Below, in pieces: positions 53,501 to 62,249 of a stretch of 64,000 nucleotides of DNA (within the stretch, counting starts at the first letter, position 1; each line of letters starts with the position of its first letter). The DNA comes from OMIS01 sp044350895. Its GTDB lineage: Bacteria > Patescibacteriota > Microgenomatia > UBA1400 > PJMF01. The notes under the pieces were generated by a model. It had not been told where the DNA came from and ran no database searches. It saw only the letters and a program-made list of their open reading frames with translations. A program made the position numbers and the translations under genes. The stretch is taken from NCBI GenBank assembly GCA_044350895.1, contig JBILGT010000001.1, positions 55,040-119,039 on the forward strand, written 5' to 3'.

Positions 53501-55646
53501 AACTGAGATTATTACTCAAAAAGAAGTGGTGATGCGCCCGGTCGTTCCCAATATTTTACGTGTTGGAGATTCTTTAAAACTTTCCTCACTGCTGCATAAC
53601 TACACAGAGTCAGATAAGAAATTTACTGCTTCACTCGAATTACCAGGTGCTCAAGTGGTAGATGCGTCACAACCAGGCGTCGTTGTGGCAGGAAAAGGTG
53701 GTACGGAACAACTGTATTGGAGTGTCAAACCTACCACAGTCGACTTGCAAGCAAAAGCTACCTTTACCGCCAAAGCAGAAGAAGGTGATTTCGGCGATGC
53801 AATTGCCCAGCCACTGCCGATCATTCCATTTGGCTTTACTGAAAACCTCTCATTTGCAGGAATGAATGCCACACAGTTTGCACTCAATCTTCCTGCAGAT
53901 ACTGATGATACCTATTCAAAAGTTACGCTCAATCTTTCACCAACGATGCTGGGAACTCTTCCTGGAGCGATGCAGTATTTACTCGAATATCCTTATGGAT
54001 GTGTTGAACAAACAACGAGCCGATTTGTGCCAGCAGTGATTGCCAAATCAAATGCAGGGATTTTTGCAGATGCCTTTAAAGACAAAGATGTTGCTGATTA
54101 TATTGATCATGGCATTACACGTTTGGCACTCCTACAAAATACTGATGGTGGCTGGGGATGGACGAGCAATAGCACTTCAGATCCGTTTATTACAGCCTAT
54201 GTGATTGAGTATTTGATGACTGCCAAGAAAACTGGGACAAAAGTTCCACAAGAAATCTTTACCAAAGCCCAAACATTTTTGAGTCAACCAACTGCTGATT
54301 CAGCTACACTCATTCTCAATAGTTATGCACTTCAAAAAATTGGCGATATTAGAGGAAATGTAGAAGTTCCAATCGATCAATCACTTTCCCCGGATGTTTT
54401 GTCATATGCAGTAATGGTCAACTACACATCAGGAAATAAAAATCCAGATACCAATGGCGCCACAGCGTTGCTGGGTAAAGTTGAGAATGAAGGAGAGCTC
54501 GCTTCGCTCGCTACTGGCAAAAGTCACTGGTTTGGTTCACGCGATGCTTCAACTGCGCTAGCTCTGCGAGCACTGACATACGCTGGTGTTGATCGCTCAG
54601 CCACTTTACCATTGGCACGATACTTGCTTGAAAAACGCCAGAAGCATTACTGGTCAAATACCTTTGGCACTGCCCAAGTTGTCCAAGCTATCGTTGACTT
54701 CACCAAGGCCGGTGGTGATCTCACACCTACGTACAAATACTCAGTTGCAGTGAATGGTAAAACCATCAATACTGGTGCAGTAGATGCAGCTACAAAAACT
54801 ATTAAACCAATTGAGATTGCAATTGCTGATGCAAAAAGTGGCGCTATCACAGTTCAAAAAGAAGGTGAAGGCAACTTATATAGTAGCGTCGCTGTCTCGG
54901 CATTTAGAACCAGTCCCACCACTAAAGCTGCTGGAAATGGCATCACAATTAAACGTGAGTATATTGCTGGAAAAGGTGCTGCATACTATCCTTCAGTTGG
55001 TGATACGGTGAGTATTCGCTTGACGCTTGAAGGAATTCCGGCAAGTACTGAGTATCTGGTTGTTGAAGACTATCTACCAGCAGGAATGATCCCAATTAAT
55101 ACCAACCTCAAAAATGAATCCAACCCAATGTCAGACTACTATTATGGTGGCTACTGGTATGGTAATGAAGAAAAAACCAAAAAGGACGGCGCTGTTTTCT
55201 TACTGAGTGATCTCAGTGGCAGTAGTAAACGGACCGTTACCTATGAGGCTCGTGTGATTTCATCTGGTGAGTTTCAGGCTCCACCAGCACTTGTTGCAGA
55301 CATGTACAACTCAGATGTACGTGGAAATACAGCAGCTGAAGTCGTCAAAGTAACAGAAACTGTTGAACGTGATCCTAAAAAAATAGTCAGTACGTTCTTT
55401 GACGGAATCGGGTCATTCCCACAGTGGGTCCAGCGCCATCTGCGTGAACTGATCGGTAGTGTACTTTTACTTGCGGGACTTGGTGTCACAGTCTTTATCC
55501 ATAGACGCAGATTGCAGAAACAGAAAGCAGCTGAAATAGGGTATGATCCAAATACTGGATATGCAGTGGGTACCACACCACCTCCGCAACAAGAACAACC
55601 GCCAACACACCAGCCGCCCACTCAAGAACCACCTGCGGTATCATAA
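50532..55646 (+). CDS. giant alpha-2-macroglobulin with an inserted Hint domain
   Basis: A 1704-residue exported protein starting at GTG. It has a signal-anchor (residues about 12-34), several macroglobulin beta domains (DRPLYKPGDTVYYKG typical), a Hint domain (residues 805-933), then the YWNPTVRTDASGTAKVTF and LPDNLTTWVISG region, the thioester motif GCVEQ (Cys1157, Gln1160), the helical thioester domain with WGWTSNSTSDPFITAYV, a receptor-like beta domain, and a C-terminal membrane segment (about residues 1640-1657) with a Pro/Gln-rich tail. Alpha-2-macroglobulins trap proteases after cleavage of a bait region. The Hint domain occupies the place just before the region equivalent to that after the bait. 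No lipobox is present, so the protein is probably membrane-anchored at its ends. Confidence 0.9.
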   Translation: MSIKILRKLSVHTLILPFFFLASLFVVSSLLVVAQSQREVPQLRLEANKEGSGGVVTLSSKSDPVIELSSWNMSGTADMVLYKADRNFLLNYLRHNNEGKQIVPTVDTSTLQEVARFSENINNSGTRVSLPLDPSGVWYLKIQSGNASNDAVIVRSSFGGVVKSMGDAYVVWSQDFNTWRSLSQVSVKTYDLTENATEIANGVTGENGAVQLPFSTKADIALLEKDGQIALLPVNLKYFNTGYSYVRFSEIGDEFKYYLFTDRPLYKPGDTVYYKGIVRQDDDARYSVPMGTARVLFYRGWDQKDVVFEKLLAISADGSISGEYKMPENMGTGDYTMAIQVVADADAGGGWREDGRVTLQVEEYRKPEYFLELEAQQEAYVGEPMAVTVRGSYFSGQPLTSGQVKYTITSRDAYQPSTQADTKWLIDDDYRYGYWWSDTVTEGTVNLDTTGTAQIELPVSIADSTGKLRVFAVETEYMDQTGNPVQARKNILVHPGRWAIYRSDEGWYAGVVNKEYSIPMIVMPLNTETQVSDIALTAMIKRESWVKKGTGSATTYEREEENLPERTIVTDRKGTAKLSFTPNKEGYYTITVTSVDKEGRKVSNEFGAWISNESGYWSYGSYSPGLTVNGDKEVYKPGDTGKLTIFSEVPNRDVFMVFQRARVDRFQVVRIDGNSKTVSIPITDADMPNTFARVYSFSDNDLDTSRVELEVSAEKKRISVNLTPDRTYYGPGDTVNLTVKTTDTQGQAVPAEVAVWTVDKALFELSTDTRKNIFEAFWTTRYESATEGHSLEHINFYAAERGGGCFVAGTQILMGDGSLQNIEKVKVGDTVTTRKSETDTTLVTAKVTGTHQTEEDGYLIINRNLKVTPNHILWVNNTWKMASEIQVDDSMVAENGETIVVDSVEWFAQKVQVYNLTVEGYHTYFANGYWVHNQKGDLRTVLKDAAYWNPTVRTDASGTAKVTFKLPDNLTTWVISGVASTTATAVGEAKTEIITQKEVVMRPVVPNILRVGDSLKLSSLLHNYTESDKKFTASLELPGAQVVDASQPGVVVAGKGGTEQLYWSVKPTTVDLQAKATFTAKAEEGDFGDAIAQPLPIIPFGFTENLSFAGMNATQFALNLPADTDDTYSKVTLNLSPTMLGTLPGAMQYLLEYPYGCVEQTTSRFVPAVIAKSNAGIFADAFKDKDVADYIDHGITRLALLQNTDGGWGWTSNSTSDPFITAYVIEYLMTAKKTGTKVPQEIFTKAQTFLSQPTADSATLILNSYALQKIGDIRGNVEVPIDQSLSPDVLSYAVMVNYTSGNKNPDTNGATALLGKVENEGELASLATGKSHWFGSRDASTALALRALTYAGVDRSATLPLARYLLEKRQKHYWSNTFGTAQVVQAIVDFTKAGGDLTPTYKYSVAVNGKTINTGAVDAATKTIKPIEIAIADAKSGAITVQKEGEGNLYSSVAVSAFRTSPTTKAAGNGITIKREYIAGKGAAYYPSVGDTVSIRLTLEGIPASTEYLVVEDYLPAGMIPINTNLKNESNPMSDYYYGGYWYGNEEKTKKDGAVFLLSDLSGSSKRTVTYEARVISSGEFQAPPALVADMYNSDVRGNTAAEVVKVTETVERDPKKIVSTFFDGIGSFPQWVQRHLRELIGSVLLLAGLGVTVFIHRRRLQKQKAAEIGYDPNTGYAVGTTPPPQQEQPPTHQPPTQEPPAVS
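52944..53330 (+). other. Hint (intein-like self-processing) domain inside the macroglobulin gene
   Basis: Codes for residues 805-933. Block A begins at Cys805 (CFVAGTQILMGDGSLQNIEK), block B has TPNHILW with the conserved His, and the end is YHTYFANGYWVHN, followed by Gln. Three Gly residues precede the Cys. The flanking +1 residue is Gln, not Cys, Ser or Thr, so ordinary splicing is unlikely; cleavage is the expected reaction, as in bacterial intein-like or pretoxin Hint domains. There is no homing endonuclease insert. Confidence 0.88.
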
Positions 55647-55651
55647 GTGAG

Positions 55652-56578
55652 ATGCAAAAAAAAATCGTAAATGCTCTGTTTTTCCTTTGTCTCAGTGGCT
55701 GTACGCTGCTGTGGTATCGCAATGTTCAACTTGAAAAGAAGACAGTAGAAAATCACCCTGCAGTACTTGGAGCACGTACTCCCAGTGATGTCGTTCACAA
55801 AAACTTTGACTACAACTGGGATCTGTATAACGAAGGTATAGCAGCTGTAACAGCACATCCTCCACAACAGCTCTCTGGCAAAATCACCGGCGCAGTTATT
55901 CCGCATCATTTGTTGCAGTCACACTATATTGCAGATATGTATGCTCGTTTTAAAGCGCAGGGCACTGTCAAAACAGTAATTATCATTGGTCCAAATCATC
56001 CTGAAGTTGGCGCATATTGGGCACTGACATCTGCTGGCAGTTGGGACACTCCTGATGGCATTGTGGAAGCAGATACTCAAAAAATAAGCGCACTAGAAAA
56101 AGCTGGTGTGCTTCGTGAAGATACTAAAACTGTAGAAATTGAACACTCAATTAACTCTCAAATTCCGTTCATAGCACATTATTTACCCGGAGTTCGCGTA
56201 GTACCAATTGTGATGAGTGCATTCTCTTCACAAGAGCAGATTACAGCACTTGTAACCGCACTTAAACCACTGGTGGGAGAAGATACTGTAGTCGTAGCTT
56301 CAGTTGATTTTTCGCACTATCTTGACCGAGCAACTGCAGAAAAAATGGATGCAGAAACAAAAGAATTATTAGAGAAAAAAAACTACGGCAAGATTCTTTC
56401 ACTCGCTAATAACGCTAACCACATGGATTCACCCACCAGTATCGTGACGCTCATGCAAACAATGGATGCAGTGGGAGCTTCTTCCATGCAGGTGCTGGCC
56501 AATACCAATAGTGGGGTTCTATTGCAGGATGATTCAGTTCCCACCACGAGCTACTTTGAAATTGCATTTATTAGATAG
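55652..56578 (+). CDS. MEMO1/AmmeMemoRadiSam B-family lipoprotein
   Basis: A 308-residue protein with a lipoprotein signal (FFLCLSGC, lipobox LSGC with Cys about residue 18), so it should be lipid-anchored outside the membrane. The rest matches the MEMO family: VIPHHLLQSHYIADM, IIIGPNHPEVGAY, VEIEHSINSQIPFIAHYLP and VASVDFSHYLDR, with the metal-site His and Asp residues. The reaction is unknown. Most MEMO proteins are cytosolic, so export is unusual. It starts 5 nt after the macroglobulin gene stop, which suggests one transcript. Confidence 0.87.
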   Translation: MQKKIVNALFFLCLSGCTLLWYRNVQLEKKTVENHPAVLGARTPSDVVHKNFDYNWDLYNEGIAAVTAHPPQQLSGKITGAVIPHHLLQSHYIADMYARFKAQGTVKTVIIIGPNHPEVGAYWALTSAGSWDTPDGIVEADTQKISALEKAGVLREDTKTVEIEHSINSQIPFIAHYLPGVRVVPIVMSAFSSQEQITALVTALKPLVGEDTVVVASVDFSHYLDRATAEKMDAETKELLEKKNYGKILSLANNANHMDSPTSIVTLMQTMDAVGASSMQVLANTNSGVLLQDDSVPTTSYFEIAFIR

Positions 56579-56605
56579 GAGTGTTAGTCTAGCACTCAAT
56601 ACGTT

Positions 56606-58078
56606 ATGCAAAAAAAACAAATCGTCGTAATAGGTGGAGGTATTGGAGGACTAGCCGCTGCTGCGTTACTAGCCAAAGACGGTCACCAAGTCACTGTACT
56701 TGAAAAAAATAAACTCTTCGGTGGACGCGCCAATTTACTTAAGGTCAAAGGTTTTCAATTTGATATGGGTCCGTCATGGTACATGATGCCTGATGTTTTT
56801 GAAAAGTTCTTTGCAGAGTTTGGCAAAAAACCTGCTGACTACTTGGACCTCAAAGTTCTAGATCCACAGTATCGCGTGATTTTCCCTGATAAAACACAAG
56901 TGGATATGAAACCTGATCTCAAGCAAAATCGGGCAGCATTTGAAAAGATTGAAAAAGGCGCAGGTAAACAGCTCGATAGATATCTTGCTGAAGCCAAACT
57001 TAAATACGAGCTTTCTATCCGAACAGTTTTGTACAAAAATGTTGACTCAATTTTTGATTTCTTCAGCTTTGATTTATTAAAAAATGGCCGAATGTTGCGA
57101 CCATTCGACACGATGCAAAAGTATGTATCCGAATTTTTCAAAACAGAAAAATTACAGCAACTCATACAGTTTACCCTCGTGTTTTTGGGTGGGGCACCAC
57201 ATAACATGCCGGCACTGTATAGTTTGATTTCTCACGTTGACTTCACCATGCATACCTTCTATCCCATGGGTGGTTTTTATGAAGTTGTGAAGGCGTTTGT
57301 TAAGCTTGGAAAAGAGCACGGTGTGACTTTCTTGAGTGAGACACCAGCACTTGAGATTATCACTGAAAATGAGCGTATAACAGGCGTACGAACCAAAAAT
57401 GGCATCATCAAGTGTGATGCTGTCGTGGGTAATGCAGATATGGCGCATTTGGAGACACTGCTTGATGATCAAGAGCTGAAAATGTATGACACAGCATATT
57501 GGGAAAAGCGCACCTTTGCGCCATCAGCTTTCTTGATGTATCTGGGAGTAAAAGGCAAGATCAAAGAATTAGAGCACCACAATATTTTCTTTGGGAAAAA
57601 TTGGATTCAGCACTTTAGAGAAATTTTTGAGAAACCAAGCTGGCCAGTTGAACCATCAGTTTATCTCAACATGCCGTCCAAGACGGATCCAAGCGTTGCT
57701 CCAGCAGGTCACGAAACTATCATGGTACTGGTTCCAGTGGCGTGTGGGCTGAGTGAAAGTAACTTATGGAAAGAGCAGTACGGTGAGTATATTTTGCAGT
57801 ATCTAGAAGAGAAACTGGGTATTAAATTGCGTGAAAAAATTGTCTATAAATCAATATTTTCAGTCACTGACTTTACATCTGTTTATAATAGTTTTGCTGG
57901 AAACGCACTGGGTGGTGTCGCACATACACTGATGCAAACTGGCCCATTCCGTCCACCAAATAAACATAAAAATATTGATAACTTATTTTTCTCGGGAGCG
58001 GGAACAGTTCCTGGAATCGGAGTGCCTTCAGCAGTAGTCTCTGCACACCTAGTGCGCGATCGAGTTGCAGAAATGTAA
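56606..58078 (+). CDS. crtI: phytoene desaturase-type carotenoid oxidoreductase (CrtI family)
   Basis: A 490-residue FAD enzyme that introduces double bonds into phytoene to give lycopene or related carotenes. The N-terminal FAD motif is VIGGGIGGLAAAALLAKDGH, followed by EKNKLFGGRANLL and FDMGPSWYMMPDVF, and the C-terminal FAD contact region is LFFSGAGTVPGIGVPSAVVSA. The N-terminal and C-terminal motifs are those of CrtI, not of the plant-type desaturases. It opens the cluster with crtB, crtE and a UbiA-type gene. The exact number of desaturation steps cannot be read from sequence. Confidence 0.9.
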   Translation: MQKKQIVVIGGGIGGLAAAALLAKDGHQVTVLEKNKLFGGRANLLKVKGFQFDMGPSWYMMPDVFEKFFAEFGKKPADYLDLKVLDPQYRVIFPDKTQVDMKPDLKQNRAAFEKIEKGAGKQLDRYLAEAKLKYELSIRTVLYKNVDSIFDFFSFDLLKNGRMLRPFDTMQKYVSEFFKTEKLQQLIQFTLVFLGGAPHNMPALYSLISHVDFTMHTFYPMGGFYEVVKAFVKLGKEHGVTFLSETPALEIITENERITGVRTKNGIIKCDAVVGNADMAHLETLLDDQELKMYDTAYWEKRTFAPSAFLMYLGVKGKIKELEHHNIFFGKNWIQHFREIFEKPSWPVEPSVYLNMPSKTDPSVAPAGHETIMVLVPVACGLSESNLWKEQYGEYILQYLEEKLGIKLREKIVYKSIFSVTDFTSVYNSFAGNALGGVAHTLMQTGPFRPPNKHKNIDNLFFSGAGTVPGIGVPSAVVSAHLVRDRVAEM

Positions 58079-58141
58079 CTAGTTGTGTCCACTTATAGTA
58101 GTTAAATAGTCGGGTAGAGTCTCATAGTGTATACTACCGGC

Positions 58142-58599
58142 ATGTTACATTCAAGCGAACAAGCCAGTCCAATAACTGCCCAACAATTAGAACAGGCAGC
58201 TCGAGGAGTAGATATAGAAGCGCTTTCGCTAATACTATTACAAATTTTTAATATTCCTGAAATAGTCATGCCAGAAGACAAGAGCAGATGGAAGCTTGGA
58301 TTTCAGAAAGTGCTTTTATTCAGCGCTGCTTAAAGATTGCGCAAACTGACTACCCAACCAGTTTTTTAAATTTTTCAAAAAATGCTAGTGAGAAGTGGCT
58401 CAGCGCAGAACTATATAGTTTAGCTGTAGCGTTGCTTGATCCAGCTATCAGTGCGCCGGCTTCATCGTTGGCTTTCCAGATGGAAAAAATTATCACAGAA
58501 TCATTAAATATAAAAAGTGCCAATCTGTATCATTGCAATCAACATAATGCGGCTAATAGTGGTTTTCGCAAAGCACCAATTGATGAAGATGTCAGCTGA
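58142..58599 (+). pseudogene. unknown gene split by a frameshift
   Basis: Two overlapping frames read as one protein: 58142-58333 (63 residues, ending ...MPEDKSRWKLGF...) and 58288-58599 (103 residues, starting MEAWISESAFIQRCLK). The join lies near 58285-58333. A TATACT box lies 6 nt before the ATG at 58142, so the first part is a real start. The gene is either broken, sequenced with an error, or uses a programmed frameshift. No family is recognised; both parts are helical. Confidence 0.5.
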
Positions 58600-58620
58600 T
58601 TTTAAATACTGTCAGATATG

Positions 58621-59376
58621 CTAATTTTTATTAAATTTGCCAAATTCATAGCTCAGTTCGTTGGTGCGTGCAGTATTTTTTCGTACAAAGTACCAGCTAA
58701 TTTTCACGTACTGCAAAGCGGTTATTAAAATTCCGTATTTTTCGAAGCGACGAGTTGAGACGAAAACAGGAACAGAAAGTATTTTAAAATTTCCTAATTG
58801 TCCCGCACGATGGACAAAGTCTAGATCGTCTATTAATAACTTTTTGTTAAATCCGTCAATTTTCTTGAAGAGCTCTGCAGTTACGAGCATGCACGGACCA
58901 GCACCTGCTGGAAAGTGTTTCTGTCCAAAACGAAAGAGTTCGTTGAGTGCACCAAAGATGAGTTTGATAGCCCAAGACGAGGTGACTGGTACATACTGTG
59001 GACAGGCAGCGTCTAGTTTGTTTCGCTTCATAAGCGAAACTGTTGTTAGTATAAAGGTTTCAGAAATCCGAGTATCTGCATCAAGAAAATAGAGGTAGTG
59101 TGGTTGTGAACTGCCCGCCACTTTTTTGTGTTTACATGCATGTCTGCCACCCCAATCACGCTGAAAACCCACACCTTTGTGGGGTGAGCGTACAAACTGT
59201 ACAGCGTGCCACTTTTTTGTCCATGAACTGACTACTTTTTCTGTTTGGTCAGTTGAGTGCCCATCCACTACCAATACTTGTGATAGCTGCTGTTTTTGCC
59301 GATATAAGTCTGCAAGTAATAAGCCAATATAACTTTCTTCGTTCAGTGTTGGAATAATGACACTTACAGTTGCCAT
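58621..59376 (-). CDS. family 2 glycosyltransferase
   Basis: A 251-residue GT-A glycosyltransferase. It shows the start ATVSVIIPTLNEESYIGLLL, the VVDGHSTDQTEKV donor-binding strand, the LDADTRISETF Asp motif and the PAGAGPCMLVTAELFKKI acceptor region. There is no long membrane segment. The ATG at 59376 overlaps the prenyltransferase gene by 13 nt; a longer frame upstream is not family-like. In a carotenoid cluster it may glycosylate a carotenoid or another lipid; the substrate is not certain. Confidence 0.85.
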   Translation of the reverse strand: MATVSVIIPTLNEESYIGLLLADLYRQKQQLSQVLVVDGHSTDQTEKVVSSWTKKWHAVQFVRSPHKGVGFQRDWGGRHACKHKKVAGSSQPHYLYFLDADTRISETFILTTVSLMKRNKLDAACPQYVPVTSSWAIKLIFGALNELFRFGQKHFPAGAGPCMLVTAELFKKIDGFNKKLLIDDLDFVHRAGQLGNFKILSVPVFVSTRRFEKYGILITALQYVKISWYFVRKNTARTNELSYEFGKFNKN

Positions 59377-60224
59377 AGTTGTTCCCAGCCAAATCGAGTG
59401 ATCATGATGTACCAAAATGCAATGAATCCTAGTGTTGGAATAATATAGGGAAAGTACCAATAAAAATCAGCAGTACGTTTTTTCTTAAGGAAAATATAAA
59501 GTGCTATACCAAATGGAATCCATCCGAGTATCCCGAGTATTCCAAAATAATAGAGACAGACTAGTGAAAACACCAGCCAATTAGCAAGGATAAACAGAAG
59601 TGTGTTATTGGTACCCAGATACACTGCTGTTGTTGCAATGCCCGCTTTTTTATCAACTGTCATATCTGGTATGGCAGAAAATGCGTGCATGCCCGCACTC
59701 CAGGTGAGACCCATGAGCACAACGGGCATGGTAGGAAGGTGCCCCGTAAATAGTGCATATGCAAAAAATCCAGGGAATGCATACAGTACATTCGAATATG
59801 CATCCCAAAATGGCCGAGCTTTAAAGCGAAGCGGTGGGGCACTATAGCCCCATGAGAGAAATAAAAATGTGATGAGTAGGACTGCTGCAGTTGTTTGTGC
59901 GAACAGGAGGCACGCAACAGTCAGTACAACTATACTGAGAGTAGCAAAAAATAATGGTGACTTTTCTTGCTGTTTGAGTAAATGTTCACGCGAACCTTTT
60001 TTCGGGTTCTGGGCATCAGTTTCGGTATCAAAAATATCATTTACTCCGTACAAAAATATATTGGCAGGAAGTATGAAATACAATAAAAAGAGTAAAAATT
60101 TAATATCCATAATTTGGAGTGGATTAGAGAATGCAGCAGCACCTCCAATCAGAAATGGACCAAACAAATAGCTGTAAAATCGCGGTCGTGAAATGGTAAG
60201 CAAAAGTTTAGCAGTTGAGAACAT
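59364..60224 (-). CDS. UbiA-family prenyltransferase, possible lycopene elongase
   Basis: An integral membrane prenyltransferase of about 286 residues with some eight to nine hydrophobic segments. The two Asp-rich metal motifs are NDIFDTETDAQNPKKG and PDMTVDKKAGIATTAVYLG. The first motif with NPKKG is typical of lycopene elongases of the CrtEb/Lye group, which add C5 units to make C50 carotenoids; this is a hypothesis supported by the neighbouring crt genes. I prefer the ATG at 60224, with TACAAT 7 nt upstream; an ATG at 60245 is the alternative. Confidence 0.82.
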   Translation of the reverse strand: MFSTAKLLLTISRPRFYSYLFGPFLIGGAAAFSNPLQIMDIKFLLFLLYFILPANIFLYGVNDIFDTETDAQNPKKGSREHLLKQQEKSPLFFATLSIVVLTVACLLFAQTTAAVLLITFLFLSWGYSAPPLRFKARPFWDAYSNVLYAFPGFFAYALFTGHLPTMPVVLMGLTWSAGMHAFSAIPDMTVDKKAGIATTAVYLGTNNTLLFILANWLVFSLVCLYYFGILGILGWIPFGIALYIFLKKKRTADFYWYFPYIIPTLGFIAFWYIMITRFGWEQLWQL

Positions 60225-60283
60225 ACGCTCTATTGTAACGGACATATATACTATTTTAGTGGAGTAATCAGAACTAGATTAGG

Positions 60284-60289
60284 TATACT
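60284..60289 (+). promoter_or_regulatory. -10 box of crtB
   Basis: TATACT, 9 nt before the crtB ATG. It faces away from the prenyltransferase gene, so crtB-crtE is a separate, divergent transcript. Confidence 0.5.
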
Positions 60290-60298
60290 AGCAACGGT

Positions 60299-61129
60299 AT
60301 GGAAGATTCAGCATCAGCAATTTTCAAAAAGGGAAGTACAACGTACTTCACAGCAAGCGTGTTTTTCCCAAAGCGTGTAAAGCATGCAGTTTTTGCATTT
60401 TATGCATTTGTGAGAACTGCAGATAATTTTGTTGATCAAACCCCACAAGACGGTACGGGTTTTTATTCATTTTGCCAAGAATACAGAAAATCTCTGAGGG
60501 GTGAAAAAGTTGCTGATTCCATAATTACACAATTTGTTACAGTGCAACAGCAGTATAAAATTCCGCAAGCTTGGATTGATGCTTTTTTGAAAGCAATGGA
60601 AGCTGATCTATATAAATCTACCTATCAGACAATGGATGAACTGTTACTGTACATGTATGGTTCTGCTGAGGTAATTGGTCTGGTAATGGCACGAATACTT
60701 GGTGTTCCACCAGAAGGAGAACAAGCAGCACGGATGCTCGGGAGAGCAATGCAGTATGCCAATTTCTTACGTGACATTGCTGAAGATATTGAACTGGGAC
60801 GACAGTATATTCCTCAAGAAATTGTGGGACAGTATGGTCTTACATCACTTGATATGACTGCAATTACTGCATCACCAGAAAAGTTTGAGCGGCTGTTTAC
60901 TGCAGAAGTTGCACGTTATGAACAGTGGAATGCTGAAGCAGCACTGGGCTTGCACTATATTCCTGCAGATGTCAGAATTCCAGTTGCTGCAGCAAGCAAA
61001 ATGTATAGTTGGACGCTTGCTCAAGCAGCCCGTGACCCGCAGATTGTTTTGAAACAAAAAATTAAACCATCTAAATGGCGCGTAATCAGTGCTGTACTAG
61101 CCGAAAGTCTACGGTATATTTGGGTATGA
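60299..61129 (+). CDS. crtB: phytoene synthase
   Basis: Condenses two GGPP to phytoene, the first committed carotenoid step. The 276-residue trans-prenyltransferase fold has the two Asp-rich sites: RTADNFVD and YANFLRDIAEDIELGRQYIP. Other family marks are the FPKRVKHAVFAFYAFVR start and the SAEVIGLVMARIL segment. Squalene synthase-type enzymes are related; the crtI and crtE neighbours favour phytoene synthase. Its stop overlaps the crtE start in an ATGA arrangement. Confidence 0.9.
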   Translation: MEDSASAIFKKGSTTYFTASVFFPKRVKHAVFAFYAFVRTADNFVDQTPQDGTGFYSFCQEYRKSLRGEKVADSIITQFVTVQQQYKIPQAWIDAFLKAMEADLYKSTYQTMDELLLYMYGSAEVIGLVMARILGVPPEGEQAARMLGRAMQYANFLRDIAEDIELGRQYIPQEIVGQYGLTSLDMTAITASPEKFERLFTAEVARYEQWNAEAALGLHYIPADVRIPVAAASKMYSWTLAQAARDPQIVLKQKIKPSKWRVISAVLAESLRYIWV

Positions 61130-62205
61130 TCATGCATAAAAAAGCTGTACAGCATATCTTCACTAATGTTCCCAATATTGTTCAGGCACTTGATGAAGCA
61201 TTTGATACATTTCATTCCCAAGATGGACGGTACCCACTTGATGATGAGTTCTACACGCAAATGAAAACATTTGCCAAGTCAGGCAAACTGTTCCGCGGCT
61301 GTTTATTGGTTAGTATTTATGCTGAATTAACCGGTGAAAAACCTTCCCAAGGAGTTATCAAAGTTGCCGCGGCTTTAGAGTTATATTGTTCAGGACTACT
61401 GATTCAAGATGACATTATGGATCGCGATGTTCGCCGTCGGGGAAGTGTGACTACTCATATTACTTTGGAAGAGTTGGCAAACCGCCAGTCTATTGTGCAG
61501 CCAGCACATTTTGGAACCAGTATTGCAATGTGTTTTGGCGACATTCTTTTTTTCTTGGCTACACAAATGATTGCAAGCACAACATTGTCAGAGCATCTCA
61601 AACTTCAATTACTTACTATTTCTAATCGTGAACTTGCTCTGCTAGGTCTAGCCCAAAGTGAAGATATGCGGATGGCAGGCATGCCAATTTCACAAATAAC
61701 TAAAGAAGAAATTATTGCCATGCAGTATGGTAAGACAGGTCGCTACACGGGAAGATGGCCACTGGCGATGGCTGCATCACTGGCAGAAATGCCTGCCACT
61801 GAAGTAGAACATATCGCTAAAGTTGGCGAAGAAATTGGATTGTTATATCAACTTAGAGATGACTATTTGGGTATATTTGGTAACTCAGAAAAAACTGGCA
61901 AAAATGCCATGAGTGACATCCGCGAAGGTAAGAAAACACTCTATTATTTGGAAGCATATACCACTATTACAGGAAAAGATAAAAAATTTGTAAGATCAAT
62001 TTTTGGAAATTCGTCAGCCACTGATGAAGAAATTATTCAGTTGGTCAGCGTACTGACAGAGCAAGGTATTGTGGAGCGTGTGAATCAAGAAGTGGTATCC
62101 CACACTGAGCGTGTGCAGCAAATGATTGCTGAGTTGTCTGTGCAACAATCTGTCAAAAAACTTTTACTGGATGTCGTCACACTTGTGGTAACGAGAGAAA
62201 AATAA
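61126..62205 (+). CDS. crtE: polyprenyl diphosphate synthase, probable GGPP synthase
   Basis: Builds C20 (or longer) prenyl diphosphates from isopentenyl units. The 359-residue chain has the first Asp-rich motif LIQDDIMDRDVRRRG and the second LLYQLRDDYLGIFG. The ATG at 61126 overlaps the crtB stop; another ATG at 61132 is in the same frame. Length and cluster context favour GGPP synthase; the chain length set by residues before the first motif cannot be judged with confidence. Confidence 0.88.
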   Translation: MIMHKKAVQHIFTNVPNIVQALDEAFDTFHSQDGRYPLDDEFYTQMKTFAKSGKLFRGCLLVSIYAELTGEKPSQGVIKVAAALELYCSGLLIQDDIMDRDVRRRGSVTTHITLEELANRQSIVQPAHFGTSIAMCFGDILFFLATQMIASTTLSEHLKLQLLTISNRELALLGLAQSEDMRMAGMPISQITKEEIIAMQYGKTGRYTGRWPLAMAASLAEMPATEVEHIAKVGEEIGLLYQLRDDYLGIFGNSEKTGKNAMSDIREGKKTLYYLEAYTTITGKDKKFVRSIFGNSSATDEEIIQLVSVLTEQGIVERVNQEVVSHTERVQQMIAELSVQQSVKKLLLDVVTLVVTREK

Positions 62206-62249
62206 CTGTTATACGCGCGTTTGCCTGATTTTTCCACAAATACGTTATC

